This document shows, in pieces, positions 17,500 through 26,367 of a DNA stretch of 64,000 nt (positions are counted from its first letter, which is position 1; each line of letters starts with the position of its first letter). The notes under the pieces are model-generated. The model was not told the origin of the DNA, searched no databases, and saw only the letters and a list, made by a program, of their open reading frames with translations. Origin of the DNA: Fodinisporobacter ferrooxydans (GTDB taxonomy: Bacteria; Bacillota; Bacilli; Tumebacillales; MYW30-H2); contig NZ_CP089291.1 in the NCBI RefSeq assembly GCF_022818495.1, forward strand, positions 2,931,501 through 2,995,500. The letters run 5' to 3'. The position numbers and the translations under genes were made by a program.

Positions 17500-17520
17500 T
17501 AAAACATCCATTCCTATAAT

Positions 17521-17625
17521 TATAGAGATTCAAAATATAGAGATTCAAAATATAGAGATTCAAAATATAGAGATTCAAAATATAGAGATTCAAAATATAG
17601 AGATTCAAAATATAGAGATTCAAAA
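17521..17625. repeat. 15-bp tandem repeat, seven perfect copies
   Basis: The unit tatagagattcaaaa is repeated seven times without a mismatch (105 bp) between the pelF stop and the ribosome binding site of the next gene. Perfect identity suggests a young, length-variable tract. It is intergenic, so copy-number change could alter spacing or mRNA structure ahead of the coiled-coil genes. Confidence 0.95.
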
Positions 17626-17644
17626 TATTGCGGGGGGTTGAAGG

Positions 17645-18058
17645 ATGGGATTTAAACGTCAACTATGGGGATTCGACCAAGAAAGTGTAAAAGAGACTAT
17701 ACAATCCATCCAGTTACAATATGAACATGAAAAACAAATGTTACTAGAAGAACTAGATTCATTGGCAAATGATAATGTGTGTCTAGAAGCGGAATTGGCG
17801 CGCCTGACGAGCTATACAAATCCGGATTCTTCTTTTCATACAGCGATTTCTGAACAACTATGGGAAGAATATGTAAAACAAACACGGGAAATTTTTAAAA
17901 AAATTTCTGAATGCAAGCAAATAGAAAAAGAATATGCGGAAATCGAGAAATCGGACATGTCTTACAGAGAGTCCTTAATGACACAGTTAGAGCATAAACT
18001 AAATGGAATGGAAACATTTCTTGACTCCTTCAAAAGGGAGGCGGAACGTGAAAAGTAA
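17645..18058 (+). CDS. Small coiled-coil protein with R-x-L-W-G-F motif
   Basis: This 137-residue protein is predicted to be mostly alpha-helical and charged, with heptad-like patterns in residues 18-55 and 75-135 (EHEKQMLLEELDSLANDN; LMTQLEHKLNGMETFLDSF). The opening FKRQLWGFDQESVKETI is similar to that of the following gene (KRRLFGYSTRQVNHHI), and both recall the GY-x-x-x-x-V opening of DivIVA-like domains. The start ATG 17645 follows GGGGGGTTGAAGG. It overlaps the next gene by 11 nt. I do not recognise a named family. A scaffold or polar-localisation role for the polysaccharide machinery is inferred from position and structure only. Confidence 0.8.
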   Translation: MGFKRQLWGFDQESVKETIQSIQLQYEHEKQMLLEELDSLANDNVCLEAELARLTSYTNPDSSFHTAISEQLWEEYVKQTREIFKKISECKQIEKEYAEIEKSDMSYRESLMTQLEHKLNGMETFLDSFKREAEREK

Positions 18059-19241
18059 ACAAATGAAGCGACGTTTGTTTGGTTATAGTACCAGACAAGT
18101 CAATCACCATATCCGCAGATTTAAACAACTGCAAGCGTTTGAACTTGAAGATTTGCAACAAAAAATCCAAGCAGCAAAAAACAAAAATCAGGAATTGCGA
18201 AAACAGATCGGGGATCTTCAGGCGCAAATGCACCAACGTACCATGCTGCAAGAACTTGCAGAATTATTACACCAACGATGCAATGAAACGATTTTGGCCA
18301 TTCGCAGCCAAGGAGAGTTGGAAAAATCAGAAATCGAGAATGCCATACAAATCAAAAAAATTGAACATGAAAATAATATGAAAAAAATGGAACAACAGAC
18401 CAACTACTATAATGGCTTCCTGCAATCATTTTTGCAAGAATTTTTTCATTCGATTGGGAACATTATGAATCGTGAAGTTTCTGATGTTTTAAAGGTACAA
18501 TTAAAAGAAATTGCTGCAACAATTTCCTATGATCAATTGGAATTAAATGAAAAATTATTAGGCGAAGATATCGTACTTGAAGAAGATGATCCTGTTTTCC
18601 ATTCCACAAATGTCATTCGATTCAAACTTCAGTCCTTAAAAGATTTACAAAATGCTCAACAATTGGAAAAACAAAATTCAGTCGTCTGTATCGACCCGGA
18701 TCATGATGAAATGGTCTTATCTGAGGAACCGATGGATGAAGAAACAACCGACAGTCATGACGAACTGCCGGAAGTAAAGCACTCGCAATTTTGGGGAGAT
18801 ATTCAAGCATATATCCAGGATACCTCCAGCAAGACTTCAGTTTCTGCAAACGTTGAAACGAACATAAGCAATGTTGCAGAAAAATTGCAAATAGCGGAAC
18901 AACCGAGTATAACAACCGATTCAGGCGGTTGGGAGCAACCGCAAATGGATCCATTGCCAATCGACGATACATTTGACAAGAAAGAGATTCAATCGGATGC
19001 CAAAGAATCGACAAAAGAGAGCCATGCTTTATCGGAAGAAATCGAAGCCGTAAGAAATCGTTATATTGTTGGGAAGTTGTCGGGAATCGACCTCTATGAT
19101 ACGAATGGGCAGTTAATTATCGGTAAAAATCAATCCATTACCAAAGAAGTAGTGAGTCAGGCAGATCGAGCTGGGAAACTTGCGGATTTAATTGTCCATA
19201 TGTTGCTGCCGGGTATGAGGGATTCCAATGACAAAGACTAA
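18048..19241 (+). CDS. Long coiled-coil protein with C-terminal PRC-barrel-like domain
   Basis: The 397-residue product starts KRRLFGYSTRQVNHHIRRF, resembling the preceding protein, then has a coiled coil at about residues 20-140 (LEDLQQKIQAAKNKNQELRK ...). An acidic, low-complexity linker follows. The C-terminal 60 residues (YIVGKLSGIDLYDTNGQLIIG ... AGKLADLIVHMLLP) look like a PRC-barrel-type beta domain. GTG 18048 has GGGAGGCG at ideal spacing; the open frame begins earlier at 18003. It overlaps both neighbours, so it is coupled to the PelG-like gene. The tandem pair between pelF and pelG-like genes is not part of known pel operons as I know them. Confidence 0.78.
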   Translation: MKSKQMKRRLFGYSTRQVNHHIRRFKQLQAFELEDLQQKIQAAKNKNQELRKQIGDLQAQMHQRTMLQELAELLHQRCNETILAIRSQGELEKSEIENAIQIKKIEHENNMKKMEQQTNYYNGFLQSFLQEFFHSIGNIMNREVSDVLKVQLKEIAATISYDQLELNEKLLGEDIVLEEDDPVFHSTNVIRFKLQSLKDLQNAQQLEKQNSVVCIDPDHDEMVLSEEPMDEETTDSHDELPEVKHSQFWGDIQAYIQDTSSKTSVSANVETNISNVAEKLQIAEQPSITTDSGGWEQPQMDPLPIDDTFDKKEIQSDAKESTKESHALSEEIEAVRNRYIVGKLSGIDLYDTNGQLIIGKNQSITKEVVSQADRAGKLADLIVHMLLPGMRDSNDKD

Positions 19242-20841
19242 TATTGTTTCTTTTTCCTATTATCATGATCAAAAAAACAAGCTGCAAGAGTTGGCTGATG
19301 AAATTACGCATAGTTCGAAATATCTGGAAGATCGCTATCAAATTGCAGCGCTTTTGGAATCGATGGGCTGGACGGATGATCTGGCATATAAAACATTTGG
19401 GGTAGAAGATGTTTTTGCATTGGCGGCGGAAGTTTGGGAATTGATTCAGCAAAGAGTTGCCGTATCCCCGTATTCGCCGCAAGAAAAAGGACAAGCATGG
19501 CATATGTTTCTGGAATTGTTGAAAAGTTTTTTAAGAGGGATGATCTTTGCTTTACCTATGTCGATTTCCGTGCTCGCTATGATTACATTAAAATTTTCGC
19601 TTTGGTCCTACGAATATTTCACATTGGAATTGGCAACAAGTATCGCCATCGGTACGATTTTAAGTTTCATTACGGTGGGCGGTTTTACGCAAGCGATAGC
19701 CAGGCGCGGTTTTTTCTATTTATACCAAGGCTACTATAACATGGGCAGGCAAATTACATTCTTTTTCATTCGTTGGGGGTATATTTTTTGTATCGCCATG
19801 TGTTGTTTTATCTATTTGTTTAATTTTGTGTTTAATATATACCCGCAAAACATGTTTGTTTATATTGCACTCTATTTTTTCTTTTTAAACTCGATTTGGT
19901 TATCTGTTACGGTCATGTATATATTGCGCAGGGAATTGACATTTACAGGATTGATCATTGCAGGGATTGGACTCGTGTATATTTTGAAAACTTGGGTTGG
20001 ATTGGATATCATTCGATCCCAACTTTTCGCTATTTTCCTCGTATCCGGTATTGGAATGGCATTATCGCTCTATTATTTTAAACACGAGGAAAAGAAGGGG
20101 GAGCGAGGAATTGCCCCAAAGCTCCCAAGAGTCTCGTATACCGTATATGCAGTTCTACCGTATTTCGCTTATGGTTTTCTTTATTTCCTGTTTTTGTATA
20201 TTGATCGAGTGGTTGCATGGTCGACAAATCAAGAATATATGCCGTATTTTATCTGGTTTCGCGGAGATTATGAATTAGGGCTCGACTATGCTTTATTGGT
20301 CCTGATTATTCCTCTTGGTTTCAGCGAGGTTTTGCTTAACAAATTTATGTTGGACATCGAAGTGTTTCAAAAGCGTTTTTGGGCTTTTGAAACAGATAAA
20401 ATGAATCAAACATTTTTAACAAAATATTATCGAATTCTATTTGTGATTATCACTATATCAGTAGTAAGCGCAATAGTAACAATATTCTTCCTGCTATACC
20501 TCAATCAAAGATATTACGAGGTAGCGGGAAAATATCTAATAACTGGCCATGTAACATATTTTACACTTTTTGTGTCTTGTATTGGATATGTAATTTTGGC
20601 AATTGGACTCATGAATGCAGTGATTCTCTTTGCTTTGTCGCAACCGCATTTCATTAATCGTGTACTTATTTTAGCGATTCTTGCCAATATGGGCATTGGA
20701 TTTGTACTGAGTCGCTGGGTTCATTATAGTTGGGCTGTGTTTGGATTGTTGGCAGGTTCTATACTGTTTTCGGTTCTTTCCACAAAACAAGTAAGAAATA
20801 TTATCGTAAAACTCGACTATTATTTATACGCTGCTTCGTAG
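19228..20841 (+). CDS. pelG: PelG-like polytopic membrane protein (Pel transport/assembly)
   Basis: The 537-residue protein has a soluble N-terminal part of about 90 residues and then about 12 hydrophobic helices, an arrangement seen in PelG, the inner-membrane MOP-superfamily member that works with PelF to polymerise and export Pel. Family-like stretches include GFLYFLFLYIDRVVAWS and DYALLVLIIPLGFSEVLL. Similarity to Pseudomonas PelG is recalled rather than measured, so the symbol is tentative. ATG 19228 overlaps the coiled-coil gene by 14 nt. Context directly downstream of pelF and the coiled-coil pair supports the call. Confidence 0.68.
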   Translation: MTKTNIVSFSYYHDQKNKLQELADEITHSSKYLEDRYQIAALLESMGWTDDLAYKTFGVEDVFALAAEVWELIQQRVAVSPYSPQEKGQAWHMFLELLKSFLRGMIFALPMSISVLAMITLKFSLWSYEYFTLELATSIAIGTILSFITVGGFTQAIARRGFFYLYQGYYNMGRQITFFFIRWGYIFCIAMCCFIYLFNFVFNIYPQNMFVYIALYFFFLNSIWLSVTVMYILRRELTFTGLIIAGIGLVYILKTWVGLDIIRSQLFAIFLVSGIGMALSLYYFKHEEKKGERGIAPKLPRVSYTVYAVLPYFAYGFLYFLFLYIDRVVAWSTNQEYMPYFIWFRGDYELGLDYALLVLIIPLGFSEVLLNKFMLDIEVFQKRFWAFETDKMNQTFLTKYYRILFVIITISVVSAIVTIFFLLYLNQRYYEVAGKYLITGHVTYFTLFVSCIGYVILAIGLMNAVILFALSQPHFINRVLILAILANMGIGFVLSRWVHYSWAVFGLLAGSILFSVLSTKQVRNIIVKLDYYLYAAS

Positions 20842-20863
20842 CAAAAGGGGGGGTAGCAGCGAA

Positions 20864-22858
20864 TTGCTTTCATCCTATTCTTCATTGCAAAATCAACTGT
20901 ACCATTCGAGCCATTTTGCTTTTGCGCTTTTAGTATTGATGGTCATTGTTCCGCGATTTATTTTTACGCAAACAAGCAGTGATCGATTGGAACAATTTTT
21001 TTCAAACTTTTTACGCATCATATTATTGTATATCATTATCGGGTATGTTTTGGTTCTTACCAAATTATTCGAAGTGTTATCGATTTTTGTGACGCTGGCA
21101 TTGATTGCTTCGAGCAGATATTTGCGACCGTCATCCACAGCAGAGCGAGAGCGTATCTTTCAAAACATTGCCGTGAATTTCTATAATTTCCTAGATGCTG
21201 GTTTTTTCTTGCGGGATAATTGGAAAAAGTGGAGAAAAATGAATGTTATGAATGAAACGTTCAAAATAACGAGAGCAAATATGCACACGAAACTTGTTCT
21301 GCCAATCGTAATTCTATTTGTATTCGCATGCTCTGCATATTTGCGTTTTTACGATTCATGGATGTATGCAGCACCGGGGATGGCTGACGGATATGTGACA
21401 TTGGCATGGATGAAGTATATTGACGCAAGAATTTTGTTTCATGATGGCATCTATCCGCAAGGTTATGATATTGTCTTGTCCTATTTGCATAAATTTGCGG
21501 CAATCGATGCTTTGTATGTTTTAAAATATGCCGGTCCACTCAATGGGATTTTGACAATGCTTGGCTTTTATTTTGTTTTTTCAAGACTATTCAAGAATTC
21601 GATTGCAGGTATCATTGCGATTGCTGTTTATGGGTTGGCGGGCGCAGGTCTATTTGGGGATGACTGGATGCGCCAGGCTTCCACGAACTCGCAAGAATTT
21701 GCATTTGTATTCATTTTCCCGACATTATATTTTTCTTTACGCTATGCAGTTGAGAACAGAAGATCCGATTTGATCAATGTTTTTGCGGGCTGGACAATCA
21801 TTGGCCTTGTTCATTCCATCGGGTATGCATTTGTGAGTCTTGGAATTGGTCTTATCATGCTGCTTATTGTTTTGACTCAGGCAAATAACGGTTGGAAAAC
21901 ATGTTTGCACCTTGCCGGTGCCGGCGGAATCAGCCTTGTAATCTCGCTTTTGCCTTTAATCATTGGCCTTTTGATGCACAAAGAATTACATCAGTCTTCG
22001 GAAAAGTTTTTGTTGGGTGAAGTGAATGTTTCGCCTCCCCACTTGCATATTTGGGACATGATCGGATTAAGCGCACTGTTTCTCATTCTCGCATGTTCGG
22101 TTGTATGTAAAAAAACAAAAACGGAACAACTCTATGATCGATTTGCTATTTTGTTTGGCATCCTCATATTTTTGTTGTATGAATTTGGTCCGTCGATCAC
22201 TCATAGCGAGGTACTGGAAGCACGTTCACGGAGTTTATGGGTTTTGACGATACTTTTTGTGATTGGCGTCGGCTGGAAAAGTTTCTGGTATCTAACAGAA
22301 AAATTGCCATATCAAAAATGGATACAGTTGTTGGTCAGTGTCGGTTTGATCTGTCTTCTGATTCAATCATCCCGGTTTCAACCGATCATTCCATACAAAA
22401 TGGAATGGGAAAGCGGGGTTGAGCAATATTTGCGAATTGCTTCGCTGCATCCCAATAAAACATGGGTGATATTCTCTCACAATGAAGGATATGATTTGGC
22501 ATTGGGCAAGGGCTATCAGCAATTTATTGAAACGCTTTTGAAAGACTACGACCCTTCACAACCAGGACTTACTCGCTTTGGCCAAATGAAGCGGGATCGC
22601 AACATTCCAAACAATATCTATATCTACGAAGAGAAGAATGTATTTCAAGTGAGCAAGCACAATTCCATATATCCCGTTCTGGAAAAAGAATACAAGAAGC
22701 GGGAGCAGGAAATGGCACAATTGAAAAAATGGATTCACACATATGAAACGCATAATAAAGATTTGCAAACGTTTTACGATGATCCGAATTTACGCATCTA
22801 TTCGATTCATGTCCCAGAGACGAAACAGGAGCGACAACGGAAAATATGGGGCCATTGA
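20864..22858 (+). CDS. Polytopic membrane protein, GT-C glycosyltransferase-like
   Basis: This 664-residue protein has about 13 hydrophobic helices and a soluble C-terminal tail of about 150 residues. A DSWMYAAPGMADGYVTLAWMKY segment (split by a loop) precedes ARILFHDGIYPQGYD, which resembles the first periplasmic loop of lipid-linked GT-C transferases and STT3/ArnT-like proteins. No exact family is recognised. TTG 20864 is used because AAAAGGGGGGG lies 8 nt upstream. Position between the PelG-like and deacetylase genes suggests polymer modification or polymerisation at the membrane; this is inference. Confidence 0.65.
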   Translation: MLSSYSSLQNQLYHSSHFAFALLVLMVIVPRFIFTQTSSDRLEQFFSNFLRIILLYIIIGYVLVLTKLFEVLSIFVTLALIASSRYLRPSSTAERERIFQNIAVNFYNFLDAGFFLRDNWKKWRKMNVMNETFKITRANMHTKLVLPIVILFVFACSAYLRFYDSWMYAAPGMADGYVTLAWMKYIDARILFHDGIYPQGYDIVLSYLHKFAAIDALYVLKYAGPLNGILTMLGFYFVFSRLFKNSIAGIIAIAVYGLAGAGLFGDDWMRQASTNSQEFAFVFIFPTLYFSLRYAVENRRSDLINVFAGWTIIGLVHSIGYAFVSLGIGLIMLLIVLTQANNGWKTCLHLAGAGGISLVISLLPLIIGLLMHKELHQSSEKFLLGEVNVSPPHLHIWDMIGLSALFLILACSVVCKKTKTEQLYDRFAILFGILIFLLYEFGPSITHSEVLEARSRSLWVLTILFVIGVGWKSFWYLTEKLPYQKWIQLLVSVGLICLLIQSSRFQPIIPYKMEWESGVEQYLRIASLHPNKTWVIFSHNEGYDLALGKGYQQFIETLLKDYDPSQPGLTRFGQMKRDRNIPNNIYIYEEKNVFQVSKHNSIYPVLEKEYKKREQEMAQLKKWIHTYETHNKDLQTFYDDPNLRIYSIHVPETKQERQRKIWGH

Positions 22859-22891
22859 CAAATTTTCAAAAGATAAAGGAGGTGAAACCGA

Positions 22892-23758
22892 TTGATAAAT
22901 GCATTGACAGTTGATGTCGAGGACTGGTATCAAACAAGTGACTTTCATTTTCCGATTGCAAACTGGCACCGATACGAAGACCGTGTTGTTGAAAATACGA
23001 GAGTTTTGTTGGAATTATTTTCGTTCTATCGGGTGAAAGGGACATTTTTTACGCTTGGATGCATAGCGGAGCGACATCCGGATCTTGTAGAAAAAATTGC
23101 GGCGGATGGCCATGAAATAGGTTCACATGGGGGCTGGCATCAAATGTTGCACGAGATGTCATTCGAACAAATCCGTGAAGATTTGTTTCAATCAAAAAAA
23201 ATCCTGGAACAAATCAGCGGAAAGCCTGTTCATATGTTTCGTGCGCCGTCTTGGTCGATGTCTCCACAGCGCTATCAAGTGTTACAGGTGCTTGAGGAAT
23301 TAGGTTACCTGTATGACTCCAGCATGCAGCCGTTTCGAACTCCATTATCGGGAATTAAAGGGATTCCCATACACCCGTTTCACCCCGTATTGGATGGAGA
23401 AGCATTGCATCTCGTTGAATTTCCGCCGACCGTTTTGAACATTGGTTGTATGAATATTCCTTTTTCCGGAGGGTTTTATTTGCGGGCATTGCCTGGGAAA
23501 TTTGTTGAATGGGCGTTAAAACGTGTCAATGAAGAAAGGTCGGGAATGATCTATGTACATCCCTGGGAGATTGACATGGATCAACCCCGTTTGGAAGCAT
23601 CACCAATCATCCGGTTTGTGCATTATTACAATTTGGAAACGATGAAAAACAAATTGGAGCGGTTATTGCAAGTATTTACATTTTCCCCTTTAGGCGAGGT
23701 TATAAGAAATCATCATTCATTCCCGAAGGTGCCGCTGTATTCGAATGGCAATCGATAG
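22892..23758 (+). CDS. Polysaccharide deacetylase (NodB homology, CE4)
   Basis: The 288-residue enzyme begins INALTVDVEDWYQ, the opening typical of exopolysaccharide-associated CE4 deacetylases. It has the metal-site motif GHEIGSHGGWHQMLHEM, RAPSWSMSPQR (motif with conserved Arg and Trp) and IYVHPWEID for the C-terminal His motif. The C-terminal part matches the DUF3473-type extension. It would remove N-acetyl groups from the polymer; Pel is partly deacetylated, by PelA in Pseudomonas. No signal peptide is visible, so its location is unclear. TTG 22892 lies 7-8 nt after AAGGAGGTG. Confidence 0.85.
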   Translation: MINALTVDVEDWYQTSDFHFPIANWHRYEDRVVENTRVLLELFSFYRVKGTFFTLGCIAERHPDLVEKIAADGHEIGSHGGWHQMLHEMSFEQIREDLFQSKKILEQISGKPVHMFRAPSWSMSPQRYQVLQVLEELGYLYDSSMQPFRTPLSGIKGIPIHPFHPVLDGEALHLVEFPPTVLNIGCMNIPFSGGFYLRALPGKFVEWALKRVNEERSGMIYVHPWEIDMDQPRLEASPIIRFVHYYNLETMKNKLERLLQVFTFSPLGEVIRNHHSFPKVPLYSNGNR

Positions 23759-23775
23759 GAAGTTGTGATTCACAT

Positions 23776-25236
23776 ATGTATGAAAGAAAAATAAAATTCA
23801 AAAAAATTCTTTTTTCAAAACACGTAGGTGAACTGACGCTAATCAACGCATTATTGGCCATTGTCGCATTTTTAAAAGATATGGTGTTTGCAGCGTATTA
23901 TGGCACATCCAGTACTGCAGATCTTTTCACGATCGCGTTTTTTCTGCCGGATACCATCGGCAATAATGTAGTAGGTTCTGCCCTTGTAGTTGCATGTGTC
24001 CCGATTTTTTCAACTCTTGCAGCAAGCGGCCACTCGTTTCGATTGGAAAACTTGATTCGAAAAATCCTGCTGCAAAGCGTTGTTGTAAGTGCAACCATTT
24101 CTTTTATAATTATCTTGTTCAGACACAGGATCTATCATTGGTTGGGGAGTGAAATACCCGCCTCATCTGCTGCCATGTTGCAATCTTTCGTTTTGCTATT
24201 GTTGCCAACATTGACGATTTTTTCGCTCGTAGCGATTTTTACCGCTATTTTGCAAGCGAAAGAAGAATTTTACGCACCTGCATGTGCGCCCGTACTATTT
24301 AATGGAATTTTCTTGATTGTGGTACTGGTATTAGTCATTGTCAAAATCAGTCGGGAAACAGGAGGAATCGTAACTGCCGCTGGAGTGCTCGTTGCAGCGC
24401 TGGCCATGTTGTTTCTGCTTCTCTATCGTATTTACTTTTATGATAGAAGAAAAAGAAATGGGCTTTTATTACAACGTGTAAATGGTAGACAAAAAAGGAT
24501 AGATGGCGCAGAATGTAACCAAATGGAAGGGAATCGGCAGAAGGAAATTTCAATGCGCTCGCGGAATGATATCAATTCCATCTATCAAGTATTTGTGCCG
24601 TATGTTTTGATCCTGCTTAGCATGCAAGCCGTATATGGCGTGGAGCGGCATATCGCTGCCACTATGCCTGCAGGGACAATTGCAGCATTGCAGTATGCGT
24701 TTCGGATTTCCCAGTTTCCGAATTGGGTGTTTGTTTCAGCGATTACAACCATTCTCTTGCCTAAACTGGCGAAAGCACAAGTTGCAAGGGATGAAAAGGA
24801 ATTTCGCAACATTTTTTATAAAGGAATACGGGAATTGGCAGTCATTGCAGTACCGATTTCCTTAGGAATTTTTTTGTTTCGAAAACCGATATTGGAACTA
24901 TTATTTGAACACGGCGCATTCAACGATTCATCTTTACTGGCAACATCCGCCGTATTGAAAGGATATTCCTTATCCATTCTTGGACAATCCATTTCTGCAC
25001 TGCTGTTGCGCTTTTTTATTGCGATTCGACAAATGATGATACCAACGGGAATTTTTATTTTTACATCATGCATCAATATATATTTTGATTTTCATTGGAA
25101 AAGTTACTTCAAAACCGCTACTTTTGGATATGGAGCGGCAACAGCATCCTTCATTAATGTCATATGTATGTGGATGTACTTTATGTATCTGGAAAAGAAA
25201 AACCAATCGATTTTGCATGGGCAGGTGAGTGGATGA
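23776..25236 (+). CDS. MurJ/MviN-like flippase (Wzx type)
   Basis: The 486-residue polytopic protein of the MOP superfamily has an N-terminal segment ALLAIVAFLKDMVFAAYYGTSSTADLF, the MurJ/MviN opening with the GTSxxAD motif. Also seen is FRISQFPNWVFVSAITTILLPKLA, which corresponds to the family's conserved helix 8 region. It would translocate a lipid-linked sugar across the inner membrane. In this cluster it more likely serves the exopolysaccharide than peptidoglycan, an inference from context. The stop TGA overlaps the ATG of the next gene. The charged insert around residues 225-260 is unusually long. Confidence 0.8.
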   Translation: MYERKIKFKKILFSKHVGELTLINALLAIVAFLKDMVFAAYYGTSSTADLFTIAFFLPDTIGNNVVGSALVVACVPIFSTLAASGHSFRLENLIRKILLQSVVVSATISFIIILFRHRIYHWLGSEIPASSAAMLQSFVLLLLPTLTIFSLVAIFTAILQAKEEFYAPACAPVLFNGIFLIVVLVLVIVKISRETGGIVTAAGVLVAALAMLFLLLYRIYFYDRRKRNGLLLQRVNGRQKRIDGAECNQMEGNRQKEISMRSRNDINSIYQVFVPYVLILLSMQAVYGVERHIAATMPAGTIAALQYAFRISQFPNWVFVSAITTILLPKLAKAQVARDEKEFRNIFYKGIRELAVIAVPISLGIFLFRKPILELLFEHGAFNDSSLLATSAVLKGYSLSILGQSISALLLRFFIAIRQMMIPTGIFIFTSCINIYFDFHWKSYFKTATFGYGAATASFINVICMWMYFMYLEKKNQSILHGQVSG

Positions 25237-25964
25237 AACCGTTCTTGCTTTTAATCCCCGCTTATAATGAAGAATTAAATATCGGAAATGTGCTGGAAGA
25301 CATCCTTGCAACAAAGCTCCCTGTCGACATCGTAGTAGTAAATGATGGTTCAACGGATCATACGGAGGAGACGGCAGGTATGTTCCCTGTTACTGTTTTG
25401 ACGCATCCCTGCAATCTTGGATATGGAGCTGCACTGCAAACAGGATATTTGTATGCGGTCAAGAACAAGTATTCCTATGTCATCCAATTTGATGCGGACG
25501 GTCAGCATAATCCCGGAGATGTGTCAATTCTGATGGAGGAACTTGACAAAGGAACGGTTGATATCGTAATGGGTTCTCGTTATATGGAAGGCGCAACATC
25601 TTTTCCCAGCAGTCCTTTTAAAAAAGCAGCCGTATACTTTTTTCGGCAATTAATTTATTCGTTAACAAAAAAAGAAATCTTGGATCCTACTTCCGGACTT
25701 CGCGGCATGTCTCGGCCAGTGGTCCAGTATCTGGCAAGTTTTGAACATTTTCCAAGTGATTTTCCGGATGCGGATCTTTTAATTCAAATACTCTTGAAAA
25801 ATTTTAAAATCAAGGAAGTTCCTGTCCATATGCGGGAACGGGCAGCAGGAACGAGTATGCATAAGGGACTCCGACCGATTTTCTATATGGTTAAGGTCTT
25901 GTTAAGTTTGCTTGTCTTTCTGATCCGTTATAAAGTAAGTAAGCGGGTGAGCATTTATGAATAG
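25233..25964 (+). CDS. GT2 family glycosyltransferase (dolichyl-phosphate mannose synthase-like)
   Basis: The 243-residue GT-A enzyme has PFLLLIPAYNEELNIGNVL, the acidic VVVNDGSTDHTEE, and the metal-binding VIQFDADGQHNP (DxD), followed by MGSRYMEG and DPTSGLRGMSR, all typical of DPM1-like enzymes. It probably makes polyprenyl-phosphate sugars. ATG 25233 overlaps the flippase stop (ATGA). The next gene, a DUF2304 membrane protein, is the usual partner of this GT2 type. Confidence 0.88.
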   Translation: MKPFLLLIPAYNEELNIGNVLEDILATKLPVDIVVVNDGSTDHTEETAGMFPVTVLTHPCNLGYGAALQTGYLYAVKNKYSYVIQFDADGQHNPGDVSILMEELDKGTVDIVMGSRYMEGATSFPSSPFKKAAVYFFRQLIYSLTKKEILDPTSGLRGMSRPVVQYLASFEHFPSDFPDADLLIQILLKNFKIKEVPVHMRERAAGTSMHKGLRPIFYMVKVLLSLLVFLIRYKVSKRVSIYE

Positions 25965-26319
25965 TGTTTTAAAAGTGTTCATATTTTGTTGTGGAATTCT
26001 ATTTTCCTTGTCTATCGTTTCTTTGTTGTTAAAAAAACGAATTAATGAACGGAATTCCATTGCGTGGTTGTTGGCAGCGATTTGCATATTGGTGTTTGCA
26101 GCGAATCCGGAAATTTTAAATGAATTGGCTGAAAAGTTTGGAATCAGCTATCCGCCATCTTTGTTGTACCTGTTTTCCAATATGACTTTATTACTTTTAG
26201 TACTATACCAATCGACCCAAATTTCTATTCTGAATGAAAAACTAAAAAATCTTACACAATATGTGGCTCTCTTGAAACCTGCCAGAGAAAGCCGGAATAT
26301 AAACAATGAACAGTCCTAA
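25957..26319 (+). CDS. DUF2304 membrane protein
   Basis: The 120-residue protein has three hydrophobic helices (FIFCCGILFSLSIVSLLL; SIAWLLAAICILVFA; LLYLFSNMTLLLLVLY) and a charged tail with coiled-coil tendency (LNEKLKNLTQYVALL). This is the DUF2304 pattern, found next to polyprenyl-phosphate glycosyltransferases, where it is thought to anchor or support the enzyme. It overlaps the GT2 gene by 8 nt. Confidence 0.8.
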   Translation: MNSVLKVFIFCCGILFSLSIVSLLLKKRINERNSIAWLLAAICILVFAANPEILNELAEKFGISYPPSLLYLFSNMTLLLLVLYQSTQISILNEKLKNLTQYVALLKPARESRNINNEQS

Positions 26320-26367
26320 TCATGTGACGGATTGCTATTTCCTGATAGCAGCAGAAAGGGGGACATC

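Noticed and set aside
17521-17625. Possible CRISPR array
   Set aside because: The 15-bp units are directly tandem with no spacers and no cas genes are near.
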